Shown here: piece after piece, positions 9,133 to 16,867 of the stretch
How positions within the stretch are numbered: position 1 is the first letter of the stretch
Layout of the letters: each line of letters opens with the position of its first letter
Assembly: GCF_000969825.1 (NCBI RefSeq)
Contig: NZ_KQ033919.1
Location: forward strand, 2,221,088-2,285,087
Reading direction: 5' to 3'
DNA: 64,000 nt
Source of the DNA: Parabacteroides gordonii MS-1 = DSM 23371
GTDB lineage: Bacteria > Bacteroidota > Bacteroidia > Bacteroidales > Tannerellaceae
Notes under the pieces: generated by a model
The model's input: the letters and a program-made list of their open reading frames with translations, nothing else
Told to the model about the DNA's origin: nothing
Database searches by the model: none
Made by a program: the position numbers and the translations under genes

Positions 9133-9258
9133 ATGAGAACAAATAACAAAATGACAGAATTAAGCGAAGAAGAGTTGACAGACATTTTTGCAGGACAATG
9201 GGTGTTAATTTATTATATGGAAAACGGTACTCGTTGCTTAGAATGGGTTAAAATTTGA
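9133..9258 (+). CDS. Small exported peptide precursor, double-glycine-type leader
   Basis: A 41-residue peptide whose N-terminal part fits a double-glycine leader: L at -12, E at -8, L at -7, I at -4 relative to the presumed cleavage after AG21 (ELSEEELTDIFAG). The predicted core is QWVLIYYMENGTRCLEWVKI, 20 residues, aromatic, with one Cys. Processing after AG rather than GG is less usual. It is 4 bp upstream of the HlyD gene and is the first gene of the export operon, so it may be cargo, a pheromone for the divergent kinase, or both. The start at 9133 is preferred over 9076 because a promoter lies between them. No homologue was recalled. Confidence 0.65.
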   Translation: MRTNNKMTELSEEELTDIFAGQWVLIYYMENGTRCLEWVKI

Positions 9259-9262
9259 AACG

Positions 9263-10432
9263 ATGAAACTACTCCCCTCTCCCCTAATCACCAACAGTAT
9301 CGATGCCTATATAGACAAGCATCCTACTAAATCCCAGAAAATATACTGGGTAGTACTTTTTGCACTAACGGCAGCTATCATTTCGCTGCCGTTAGTTTAT
9401 GTAGATGTATCGGTACAGGATGCAGGAATAATCCGTCCTGCCGTAGAAAAGACTGAGATAAAAGCGAGTATAACAGAATTCGTGGATTCTGTATACACCA
9501 AAGAAGGATTGAAAATCAGCAAAGGCGATACTATATTAACCTTCCGCTCGTCAAATGCAAATTACAAAATCAATTATCATAAAGAACGTTTACGTGATTT
9601 ACAGGAACATATAAACGATCTGAAGGAACTGGCCAAAGGCAAACGTCCGGATATATTTTCTTCTGATACCCGCCGGAAAGAATACAGTTACTTCATCAAA
9701 CAGCTGGAAGAATATAAAACAACTTTACAAAAATCAATCAAAGACTATCAACGTAACAAGGCGCTTTATGAAAAGAAAGTAATTGCAGCCGAGGAATATG
9801 AAAAGTACCAGTACGAATATAACAAAATCAATAATGAACTGGCTTCATTAAAAGATAATCAAATCAGTAAATGGCAAACCGACCTGAATAGTTATACAAA
9901 TTCTTATAATGAGATATTCTCTTCTTTAAATCAGGAAATTAAAGACAAAGAGCTTTACGTTATCACGAGTCCGGTAAGCGGAACACTCGACTATTTCAGA
10001 GGAATCTATAAAGGAAGTAATATACAAACAGGAAACTCTGTTGCTATTATCAGTCCGGACTCGACTCTATGTTGCGAAATCTATGTTACTCCCCGAAATA
10101 TCGGATATATCCATATCGGTATGCCGGTAAGTATACAAGTCGAGTCGTTCAATTATAACGAATGGGGAACCATAGAAGGATTGGTAACGGAAATATCTTC
10201 GGATTTCCTGACAGATAATAATAACAACGCATTTTATCAGGTAAAATGCAAATTGGAAAAAGACCATCTGATACGTAAAAACGGGGTACAGGGAAAACTC
10301 AAAAAAGGAATGACTGTGATCAGCCATTTCAAAATCACACGGCGCTCCCTGTTCGATCTGTTATATCAGAAAATGGACGACTGGGCTAACCCGACACAAT
10401 ACAACAGCAACTCAATCACACAAGCTCTATGA
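9263..10432 (+). CDS. HlyD-family secretion adaptor
   Basis: Periplasmic adaptor subunit of a type I secretion system, linking the inner-membrane ABC exporter to TolC. 389 residues: short cytoplasmic N-terminus, one TM at about 29-48, lipoyl/barrel half (AGIIRPAVEKTEIKA), long coiled-coil hairpin about 95-220 rich in K, E, Y and N, then the second barrel half starting at VITSPVSGTLDYFRG and a C-terminal beta domain. Its stop overlaps the exporter start by 4 bp, indicating translational coupling. Confidence 0.9.
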   Translation: MKLLPSPLITNSIDAYIDKHPTKSQKIYWVVLFALTAAIISLPLVYVDVSVQDAGIIRPAVEKTEIKASITEFVDSVYTKEGLKISKGDTILTFRSSNANYKINYHKERLRDLQEHINDLKELAKGKRPDIFSSDTRRKEYSYFIKQLEEYKTTLQKSIKDYQRNKALYEKKVIAAEEYEKYQYEYNKINNELASLKDNQISKWQTDLNSYTNSYNEIFSSLNQEIKDKELYVITSPVSGTLDYFRGIYKGSNIQTGNSVAIISPDSTLCCEIYVTPRNIGYIHIGMPVSIQVESFNYNEWGTIEGLVTEISSDFLTDNNNNAFYQVKCKLEKDHLIRKNGVQGKLKKGMTVISHFKITRRSLFDLLYQKMDDWANPTQYNSNSITQAL

Positions 10433-12588
10433 ACCATAAAATAAAAATCAAACAACACGACATCACAGATTGCGGTGCTGCTTGTCTGGCATCCATCGCA
10501 GCCCATTACGGCTTAAAGTTCCCTATTTCCCGTATTCGTCAATATGCTTTCACGGATAAAAAGGGAACTAATATCTTAGGTATAATCGAAGCCGCTAAAA
10601 AACTGGGGTTGGAGGCGAAAGGAGTCAAAGGCCCTTTCGAGTGCCTGACAGAGATACCGAAACCCGCTATAGCACATGTTGTAGTTAAAGAAGTGTTGCA
10701 ACATTTTGTCGTTATCTATAAGGTAACCGACAAATATATTCTGATCATGGATCCGGGAGATGGAAAACTTCATAAGAAATCGCATGAGGAATTTAAGAAA
10801 GAATGGACAGGTATTCTCGTTCTGCTACACCCTGCTGAGACATTTCAAAAAGGCAATCTCAGAAAAAGTACGCTGAAAAGTTTCATTGAATTATTACGTC
10901 CCCATAAAAGCGTAATGGGACAGGCATTATTCGGTGCTTTGGTTTATAGTATACTGGGGCTATCCACTGCCATCTATGCAGGAAAAATCACGGACTACGT
11001 TTTAGTTGACCGGAATATCAACCTATTGAACCTGATGGGAATTCTGATGATACTTATCATATTACTCCGGACATTTGTCGGTTCAATGAAAAGCATTTTA
11101 GCATTAAAAACAGGACAACGTATCGATGCATCGTTAATCCTGGGATATTATAAACATTTACTAACCTTACCGCAACAGTTTTTTGATACGATGCGGGTTG
11201 GTGAAATCATTTCCAGGGTCAATGATGCCGTTAAAATACGCAACTTTATTAATAATGTTTCATTGGATTTAGCAGTGAACTTACTTATCATGATTTTTAC
11301 CCTCATCGTCATGTTCGTTTATTCATGGAAGTTAGCAGCTATTACCCTGGTTTCTGCCCCTCTATTTATCCTTACCTATGTACTTTTTAACAGGCTGAAT
11401 AAAAAATACCAGCGCAACATCATGGAAAGTAGTGCCGAGTTGGAATCACAACTGGTAGAATCCTTAAACTCCATTGCCACGATTAAGCGTTTCGGTATTG
11501 AATCATTCGCCAACCTGAAAACAGAGATCAGGTTTGTACACCTTTTAAAAAACACATATACCAGTGCTTACGGAGCAATCATTGCCAATGGAGGAATTGA
11601 ATTTATCTCGACCAGTATAACCATTGCTGTGTTATGGGCAGGAAGCAATTTCGTAATTGATAAAGAGATCACTCCCGGAACCCTTATGGTATTTTATTCC
11701 CTGGTCGGTTATATCCTCACGCCTGTAGGGAAACTAATAAGTTCAAACCAGACCATACAAGATGCGATGATCGCGGCAGATCGCCTTTTTCAGATTATGG
11801 ATTTGGAAAGGGAACAAGATGAAACCAATAAAATCATTTTAAAACCGGAAATGGTCGGGAACATTCAATTTGAGAACGTAGCTTTCCGGTATGGCTCCCG
11901 CAAGCAGGTATTCGAATCTTTAAATCTCTCCATCCATAAAAGCGAAACAACCGCAATTATCGGGGAAAGTGGTTCGGGAAAAACTACACTGATTTCCCTG
12001 ATACAGAATTTATACCCTATTCAGACAGGATGTATCCGAATCGGAGATTACAACATCACTCAAATAAATAACGAAAGTTTACGACAAATTGTAGGAACAG
12101 TTCCACAACAAATCGAACTATTCGCCGGATCGATCATTGAAAATATTGCGTTAGGAGACTTTGAGCCTGACATGCAAAAAATCATGCAGTTATGTGATCA
12201 GCTAGGTATTAAGGATTTCATTGAAAAACTGCCCAACGCTTATCTTACACAGATAGGGGAACATGGAGTTTCCCTGTCCGGCGGAGAAAAGCAACGGATC
12301 GCTATTGCACGTGCTTTATACAAGAATCCGGAAATACTGATATTCGACGAAGCAACATCTTCGCTGGATTCAATATCTGAGAAATATGTAAAACGAACGC
12401 TTTCCGCACTGGCAAAAGAAGGAAAAACGATCATAATAATAGCCCACCGGCTAAGTACGGTAAAACATGCAGACACTATCATCGTTCTGGAAAACGGCAA
12501 AATGATGGAAAGCGGGACTCACGATCAGTTAATACACACGGAGGGAATTTACTGCAAATTATGGAATGAACAATTTAACCAGATATAA
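10429..12588 (+). CDS. C39-peptidase ABC exporter (PCAT)
   Basis: Bifunctional exporter, 719 residues, that cuts double-glycine leaders and pumps the mature peptide out. The N-terminal C39 protease has catalytic C15 (DITDCGAACL), H92 (QHFVVIY) and D108 (MDPGDG). A six-helix transmembrane domain spans about 155-450. The nucleotide-binding domain has Walker A GESGSGKT (512-519), signature LSGGE (616-620), Walker B ILIFDEA (D640, E641) and H673 (AHRLS). All catalytic residues are present, so it should be active. The four precursor genes at 9.1, 14.4, 16.5 and 16.7 kb all carry leaders suited to it. Confidence 0.95.
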   Translation: MNHKIKIKQHDITDCGAACLASIAAHYGLKFPISRIRQYAFTDKKGTNILGIIEAAKKLGLEAKGVKGPFECLTEIPKPAIAHVVVKEVLQHFVVIYKVTDKYILIMDPGDGKLHKKSHEEFKKEWTGILVLLHPAETFQKGNLRKSTLKSFIELLRPHKSVMGQALFGALVYSILGLSTAIYAGKITDYVLVDRNINLLNLMGILMILIILLRTFVGSMKSILALKTGQRIDASLILGYYKHLLTLPQQFFDTMRVGEIISRVNDAVKIRNFINNVSLDLAVNLLIMIFTLIVMFVYSWKLAAITLVSAPLFILTYVLFNRLNKKYQRNIMESSAELESQLVESLNSIATIKRFGIESFANLKTEIRFVHLLKNTYTSAYGAIIANGGIEFISTSITIAVLWAGSNFVIDKEITPGTLMVFYSLVGYILTPVGKLISSNQTIQDAMIAADRLFQIMDLEREQDETNKIILKPEMVGNIQFENVAFRYGSRKQVFESLNLSIHKSETTAIIGESGSGKTTLISLIQNLYPIQTGCIRIGDYNITQINNESLRQIVGTVPQQIELFAGSIIENIALGDFEPDMQKIMQLCDQLGIKDFIEKLPNAYLTQIGEHGVSLSGGEKQRIAIARALYKNPEILIFDEATSSLDSISEKYVKRTLSALAKEGKTIIIIAHRLSTVKHADTIIVLENGKMMESGTHDQLIHTEGIYCKLWNEQFNQI

Positions 12589-12599
12589 TTGAAGAAACA

Positions 12600-13913
12600 A
12601 TGCGTATCATACTAGTATATATCACTTTAGGACTCTTGGTTTCATGGCCTTGCAAAGCACAAAAGAAATATACGTTGCAGGAATGCATAGAACAAGCTTT
12701 ACGATCTAATACAGACATAAAGCGGCAACGTGTACAGGTAGATAAGCAAGCGATCGAGACTGAAACCCAACGTTTCAGCCGGTTACCGAATCTAAATGCC
12801 GATGCGACACAGAAGTTCGATTTCGGACGCTCATTAAACCGGGAAAACACATTTGACGACAGCAATTCACAAAGCAGCTCATTCTCTTTGAGTATGGAAT
12901 TACCGATCTTCACCGGATTTAAAATATCCAATACGATAGCACAACATAAGCTGGAATTAAAGATAGCCGGGGAGGATCTGAAGAAAATACAAAATGACAT
13001 CAGCCTACAAGTCGCGACAGCTTATTACCAAGTCCTCTTGAATAAAGAAATAGCAGCCATCGCTCAAATGCAAATCGAGCTTACCCGTGAACAACAAGAT
13101 GTGACCCGCATCCTCGTTTCACATGGCAAAGTTGCTGAATCACAAATATTGGATATAGAGGCACAGCTAGCCAATGATGAATTATCTGCGATAAAAGCAA
13201 AAAATACATTACGTCTTTCAATGGTAGATCTGATCCAGTTATTAGAAATAGATCAGCCTGAAACATTCGATGTCATGCAGGAAGATTCTGAAGAAATTCT
13301 TCCCTTACTAAGAAAACCTGAAGATATATATCTGATCTCGGAACAAATCATGCCTCAGATAAAAAGTGTGCATTTGGCAATAAAAAGCCGGCAAAGATCA
13401 GTCCAGATCGCTCAATCGGACTATTACCCCACATTATCATTATTAGGTGGACTAAACAGCGGTTACTACCATTTCAGTAATACGCAAAATCTATCGTTCA
13501 ATGACCAGTTAAAAAATAACCTGCAAAAAACAATCTACGTTACCCTACGTATCCCTCTGTTCAATCGTCTGAGTACACGCAATAACGTCAGAAAAGCCAG
13601 AAAAGAGTTAGAAGATAGTCGTCTGATCGCCGAAAATACGAGTAAGGCACTATATAAAGAAATACAGAAAGTATGGTACGATGCTCTGTCGGCGCAGGAA
13701 AAGTATCACTCTACAGCAAAAGCCGTCGTCGCCAATAATGAAGCTTTACGATATGCCAAAGAGAAATATGCAAATGGTAAAAGTACTGTTTATGAATATA
13801 ATGAAGCCAGAATGAAGTTGGCCAACAGCCAATCTGAACAGGCTCAGGCAAAATATGAATATCTGTTACAAAGATATCTGCTTGCTTTTTATGCAGGCGA
13901 ACCAATACGTTAA
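12600..13913 (+). CDS. TolC-family outer-membrane export channel
   Basis: Outer-membrane factor completing the type I exporter with the upstream HlyD and PCAT genes. 437 residues, signal peptide to about residue 20 (CKAQ), then two OEP repeats, each with long alpha-helical stretches (YTLQECIEQALRSN start is typical; ATAYYQVLLNKE and KALYKEIQKVWYDA are the equivalent helices). It starts 11 bp after the exporter stop and ends the four-gene export operon; the HTH gene begins 22 bp later in the same direction and may be co-transcribed. Confidence 0.92.
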   Translation: MRIILVYITLGLLVSWPCKAQKKYTLQECIEQALRSNTDIKRQRVQVDKQAIETETQRFSRLPNLNADATQKFDFGRSLNRENTFDDSNSQSSSFSLSMELPIFTGFKISNTIAQHKLELKIAGEDLKKIQNDISLQVATAYYQVLLNKEIAAIAQMQIELTREQQDVTRILVSHGKVAESQILDIEAQLANDELSAIKAKNTLRLSMVDLIQLLEIDQPETFDVMQEDSEEILPLLRKPEDIYLISEQIMPQIKSVHLAIKSRQRSVQIAQSDYYPTLSLLGGLNSGYYHFSNTQNLSFNDQLKNNLQKTIYVTLRIPLFNRLSTRNNVRKARKELEDSRLIAENTSKALYKEIQKVWYDALSAQEKYHSTAKAVVANNEALRYAKEKYANGKSTVYEYNEARMKLANSQSEQAQAKYEYLLQRYLLAFYAGEPIR

Positions 13914-13935
13914 TAACCTCTTAATCCGATATATC

Positions 13936-14271
13936 ATGCAATTATTTGAATCCATCGATCGTGCACAACGAATACATCAATTTATTCGCACAGAATCAAC
14001 CGGTACTCCCTGCGAGTTTGCCCGACGTCTGGGTATTAGCCGCAGACAACTTTACTATTGCTTGGAAGAATTCAAAGAATTCGGGGCACAAATTATGTAC
14101 AACCGAATCAAAAATACATTTTATTACGCAAATAATTTCGAGTTTATATTAACAATAAGAACATCTCCGCTAAATTATCAGGAAAAAAAACATATATTTG
14201 GTGGAGAAGTTGAAAATAAATGGGACAGTGCAAATTCATTGCACTACACTAGTGTATCTTTGCTAATGTAA
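13936..14271 (+). CDS. Small HTH protein of the peptide locus
   Basis: A 111-residue protein with an N-terminal winged-HTH-like segment (about residues 4-60; core CEFARRLGISRRQLYYCLEE) and a short C-terminal tail from FILTIRTSPLNY of unknown role. It is a candidate transcription factor for the precursor genes. Start at 13936 is chosen because an upstream ATG (13855) lies inside the TolC gene and adds an unrelated hydrophobic stretch. Its last 44 codons are duplicated at 16269-16399, and the palindrome AGTGCAA-N5-TTGCACT sits inside the coding 3' end, so the gene carries regulatory DNA of the next transcript. Family not identified beyond HTH. Confidence 0.75.
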   Translation: MQLFESIDRAQRIHQFIRTESTGTPCEFARRLGISRRQLYYCLEEFKEFGAQIMYNRIKNTFYYANNFEFILTIRTSPLNYQEKKHIFGGEVENKWDSANSLHYTSVSLLM

Positions 14272-14369
14272 AAACAAAGAGACTTGCAAGTTACAGAAGT
14301 GTTTACAAGGTTCTCGATCACCTGTAAATATCGGGAAGTGGATATCGAAAAACTTTGAAAGAGTAGATA
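14141..14369 (+). repeat. Direct repeat copy A (HTH 3' end plus leader)
   Basis: About 229 bp alignable with 16269-16498. The coding half is nearly identical; the non-coding half keeps CTTGCAAGT and the block around ATATCGGGAAGTGG, TCGAAAA and GAGTAGA. It ends just upstream of the 48-codon precursor gene, so it carries that gene's promoter and leader. Confidence 0.85.
14227..14262 (+). promoter_or_regulatory. Palindromic operator plus -7 element, copy A
   Basis: AGTGCAA-ATTCA-TTGCACT (14227-14245), a perfect 7-bp inverted repeat, is followed 9 bp later by TATCTTTG (14255-14262), a match to TAnnTTTG. Both elements recur at 16356-16391. They overlap the end of the HTH gene and would drive the precursor gene with a leader of roughly 120 nt. 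Confidence 0.6.
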
Positions 14370-14388
14370 ATAATAAATTAAACTGATC

Positions 14389-14535
14389 ATGAATATTAAT
14401 TTAGAAAAAAATAATCTTATCGAACTGGAAGATTATCAATTAGAAGAAATAAATGGTGGAATCGCAGGACTTATTATCGGATGTATAGGTATTGCTGCTA
14501 TTTGCTACTATTTTGGTGATCACTCAGCCAGATAG
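14389..14535 (+). CDS. Double-glycine bacteriocin-like precursor, 48 aa
   Basis: The leader (1-24) ends in INGG with L at -12, L at -7 and I at -4. The 24-residue predicted core from I25 to R48 is hydrophobic, glycine-rich in its first half (GLIIG, a GxxxG motif, then C32-I-G), has two Cys (32, 39) and a short polar tail (GDHSAR). These are features of pore-forming class II bacteriocins. It stands alone after repeat copy A and is followed by an 11-bp-stem hairpin. It should be exported by the C39 ABC exporter 2-4 kb upstream. The double-glycine leader is clear; bacteriocin activity is inference. Confidence 0.8.
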   Translation: MNINLEKNNLIELEDYQLEEINGGIAGLIIGCIGIAAICYYFGDHSAR

Positions 14536-14547
14536 TGTTGACAATAA

Positions 14548-14581
14548 AGAGAAGTACCGATATTGAAATTGGTACTTCTCT
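14548..14581 (+). terminator. Hairpin after the 48-aa precursor gene
   Basis: Perfect 11-bp stem AGAGAAGTACC / GGTACTTCTCT with a 12-nt loop, 12 bp after the precursor stop. Only a weak T-tract follows, so it may act as an attenuator that keeps the downstream membrane genes lower than the peptide. Confidence 0.6.
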
Positions 14582-14673
14582 TATCAAGAATCTTACAAAC
14601 AGTTTCACAACATGGATCTAATACAGATTTATACCGACCAATGATAAATCGGCATTCTAATTATTCTTTAATT

Positions 14674-15204
14674 ATGATCGAAAAAACATTCAGTACGATA
14701 AAAATTAACCTATTAAGTATACCTTTTACTATATTGGCAATAGGACTAATATTTTCTCTTTACTTTCAACTCTTTGGAAATATCAAAGAAGAGATGAGTA
14801 AATTAAATGGACTTGTTGTATTCATTTCATTCTTTGGTTGTATAATTATACACGAGTTGATTCATGGCCTATTCTTTGCAAAATACGCTAAAGAGGGATT
14901 TAAGAATATTCATTTTGGCATTAAATGGAAAGTATTAACTCCGTATTGCCATTGTAATGAAAGCATTAAAGCACAACATTATCGTATTGCCATTCTTGCA
15001 CCTACAATATTCTTAGGATTCATACCCTTGATCTTTGGATTCATCTTTAAAGAAATAAATACCGTAGGATTAAGTACATTAATGATTATAGGAGGTATTG
15101 GAGATTTCATTTCTTTATGGATGCTAAAAGAATTAAACAAAGACAGTATGGTGATAGATCATCCCTGTAAAATAGGATTTTTCTATAGTAAATCAACTAT
15201 ATGA
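14674..15204 (+). CDS. DUF3267 zinc-protease-like membrane protein
   Basis: Integral membrane protein of about 176 residues with the zincin motif HELIHG (HExxH) in its second hydrophobic segment, and hydrophobic segments before and after it, including a C-terminal pair. This matches the DUF3267 family, distant relatives of site-2-type metalloproteases. Start is uncertain: 14674 or 14641; an earlier ATG at 14563 is inside the hairpin and is unlikely. It overlaps the next gene by 4 bp. In this setting it may process a peptide or a membrane protein, or take part in producer immunity; not shown by sequence. A decayed partial copy is at 18038-18130. Confidence 0.75.
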   Translation: MIEKTFSTIKINLLSIPFTILAIGLIFSLYFQLFGNIKEEMSKLNGLVVFISFFGCIIIHELIHGLFFAKYAKEGFKNIHFGIKWKVLTPYCHCNESIKAQHYRIAILAPTIFLGFIPLIFGFIFKEINTVGLSTLMIIGGIGDFISLWMLKELNKDSMVIDHPCKIGFFYSKSTI

Positions 15205-15554
15205 AAAAAAGCTACTCTACACGTGCAAAACTGCATCTCTACTTTTTTAAAAGTACTTTAGAGATCGCTTTAGTATGTCAATTGGCTGGAACTTTATTCC
15301 TATATCTTTCTACGCTGTTAGTTGACAAGACGAATACCTCAACAAGTCCGGTTCTCTTTTTCATTCCTTTCGGTTTATTTCTCGATCTGATATATAAAGA
15401 GATCGCTCGTAAAGAGAACTATTATTTTTATTATAACCAAGGAATTAGTAAAGTTGAACTATGGCTAGTAGCTATTTGTAGCTGGTTGACATTACTGATA
15501 ATCATTAATTTAACAATCAAACTATGTGTGAATGTCTGGAAGTGGATAGTGTAA
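15201..15554 (+). CDS. Small membrane protein paired with ABC ATPase (copy 1)
   Basis: 117 residues with hydrophobic segments at about 22-40, 46-65 and 84-110 and a strikingly conserved middle, LIYKEIARKENYYFYYNQGISKVELW. The equivalent protein at 50150-50509 keeps the same block (YFYYNQGISK). It overlaps the following ATPase by 31 bp, just as copy 2 does by 22 bp. It is probably the membrane half of a very small ABC transporter. No family was recalled. Confidence 0.75.
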   Translation: MKKSYSTRAKLHLYFFKSTLEIALVCQLAGTLFLYLSTLLVDKTNTSTSPVLFFIPFGLFLDLIYKEIARKENYYFYYNQGISKVELWLVAICSWLTLLIIINLTIKLCVNVWKWIV

Positions 15555-16189
15555 TTAAATCTTTTGGTGATAAAAACATACTAACAGACGTTTACCTCAA
15601 CTGCCAACCGGGCGACCGAATCGGTATTTTCGGGTGGAATGGTTCGGGAAAGTCTACTTTATTTGAGATCATTTTCGGAACAATGAACAGTGATAGAAGC
15701 TTTATCCGCATAGACGGAAAAGTACAAAAGAAACAAGCCTTCCGTTCCGGACAGATTGCTTACTTGCCCCAACATAACTTTTTGCCCCCGAATATACGAG
15801 TCGGGGAAGCAATAAGCCTGTATATTCATCAGAATGAAAGAGAACAGTTTCTCAATGACAAAAATTTGGCTTACATAAATTACTCCAAGGCAGAAGAACT
15901 CTCTGGAGGTGAGTTACGCTATCTTGAAATCAAGCTCATTTTATTTTGTTCCGCTAAATACATTCTGTTGGATGAGCCATTCAACGGAATTTCTCCTGTT
16001 TGTTGTGAATCAGTAAGAGAACTTATCCAAAAAGCCTCGCAATCAAAAGGTATTATTATGACAGACCACAATTTCAGGGAAGTCCATAAAATAGCTAATC
16101 GAATCTTACTTTTAGATCAAGGGTATTTAAAAATAATCCAAAACATGTCTGAATTAAGTTCTTACGGATATTATCCCATATCCGAATAG
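15524..16189 (+). CDS. ABC transporter ATPase (copy 1)
   Basis: 221-residue stand-alone ATPase. Walker A GWNGSGKST, Q-loop LPQHN, signature LSGGE followed by LRYLEIK, Walker B YILLDEPF, and a His switch in MTDHNFREVHKIANR. The last motif is shared word for word (DHNFREVHKIANR) with copy 2 at 50488-51147, and about half of all residues match by eye. It is translationally coupled to the small membrane protein. It is probably the energy subunit of a self-protection or export module in the peptide locus. Confidence 0.85.
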   Translation: MCECLEVDSVIKSFGDKNILTDVYLNCQPGDRIGIFGWNGSGKSTLFEIIFGTMNSDRSFIRIDGKVQKKQAFRSGQIAYLPQHNFLPPNIRVGEAISLYIHQNEREQFLNDKNLAYINYSKAEELSGGELRYLEIKLILFCSAKYILLDEPFNGISPVCCESVRELIQKASQSKGIIMTDHNFREVHKIANRILLLDQGYLKIIQNMSELSSYGYYPISE

Positions 16190-16268
16190 AGCTAACCAGC
16201 CGAATACGGATCAGCGGAAAAGACCGACATGTTACCTTAGGGCAAATAAGGAGACTTCCGATAACATC

Positions 16269-16399
16269 AAATTTATATTAACAATAAGAACCTCTCCACT
16301 AAATTATCAGGAAAAAAGCCATATATTTGGCGGAGAAGTTGAAAATAAATGGGAAAGTGCAAGTTCATTGCACTATAACCAGATATCTTTGCTAATGTA
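16269..16399 (+). pseudogene. 3' fragment of the HTH gene
   Basis: Forty-two codons plus stop that match the last codons of the HTH gene at 14141-14271 (reads FILTIRTSPLNYQEK...GGEVENKW...SLLM). The DNA-binding half is missing and no start codon precedes it. Most base differences are silent or conservative. It may have been kept because the fragment contains the operator and promoter of the two downstream precursor genes. The stretch 16190-16268 before it holds nothing recognisable. Confidence 0.8.
16356..16391 (+). promoter_or_regulatory. Palindromic operator plus -7 element, copy B
   Basis: AGTGCAA-GTTCA-TTGCACT (16356-16374) followed by TATCTTTG (16384-16391), with the same 9-bp spacing as copy A. 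Conservation of the arms while the flanks vary supports a protein-binding site. Confidence 0.6.
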
Positions 16400-16513
16400 A
16401 AAATGAAAAAAGCTTGCAAGTAATAAACGTATTTACAGATATCCGATAATCAAACAATATCGGAAAGTGGGTGTCGAAAAGCTTTAACAGAGTAGACTTT
16501 AAAATTTAAGAAA

Positions 16514-16672
16514 ATGAAAGAACTAGTATTACAGAGCCTCTCAACAGAGGATTTATTGAATTGTAATGGAGGTCATGTTCCTATGGCTTGGTATATGGAT
16601 AGTGATTCCATTGAAGCAAATGGAAGTTTTGCTAAAGGTTTTTGGTCTAGTTTATACAATTCATTGTTTTAA
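16514..16672 (+). CDS. Double-glycine bacteriocin-like precursor, 52 aa (peptide alpha)
   Basis: Leader 1-20 ends in CNGG with L at -12, D at -8, L at -7 and C at -4. The 32-residue core starts HVPMAWYMDS and ends GFWSSLYNSLF: aromatic, weakly amphipathic, with a GSFAKG (GxxxxG) spacing. It is 17 bp upstream of a second 52-codon precursor, an arrangement like two-peptide (class IIb) bacteriocins. The intact C39 exporter encoded at 10.4-12.6 kb is the likely processing enzyme. Two-peptide activity is inferred. Confidence 0.78.
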   Translation: MKELVLQSLSTEDLLNCNGGHVPMAWYMDSDSIEANGSFAKGFWSSLYNSLF

Positions 16673-16689
16673 CTATAAAAAAATAAGAT

Positions 16690-16848
16690 ATGGAGAATAA
16701 AATCAAATTAGCACCATTAAGCCAATATGAAATGATAACCGTAGAAGGAGGTAATCAGATGGCTGAAGATATGGGGAGTATGATGGGAGAAGCAGTAGGA
16801 AGAGCAATTAAAATGTTTCTATTTTGCGCAGCCATTTATGCACTTTGA
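16690..16848 (+). CDS. Double-glycine bacteriocin-like precursor, 52 aa (peptide beta)
   Basis: Leader 1-21 ends in TVEGG with L at -12, E at -8, M at -7 and V at -4. The 31-residue core has two consecutive GxxxG motifs (G29-S-M-M-G33-E-A-V-G37), the helix-helix contact signature of class IIb two-peptide bacteriocins, then a hydrophobic end (MFLFCAAIYAL). It lies directly after peptide alpha in one transcript and before a hairpin and two membrane-protein genes that could be immunity functions. Confidence 0.8.
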   Translation: MENKIKLAPLSQYEMITVEGGNQMAEDMGSMMGEAVGRAIKMFLFCAAIYAL

Positions 16849-16867
16849 ACAATATTAACAAAGCAAC

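Larger units (their letters stand above)
16269..16498 (+). repeat. Direct repeat copy B
   Basis: Second copy of the segment at 14141-14369, ending 15 bp before the 52-aa precursor gene at 16514. It retains the HTH 3' codons, the palindrome, TATCTTTG, CTTGCAAGT and the ATATCGGAAAGTGG / TCGAAAA / GAGTAGA blocks of the leader. Confidence 0.85.

Noticed and set aside
16269-16399. Separate small gene
   Set aside because: It has no start codon and is a copy of the HTH gene 3' end only.
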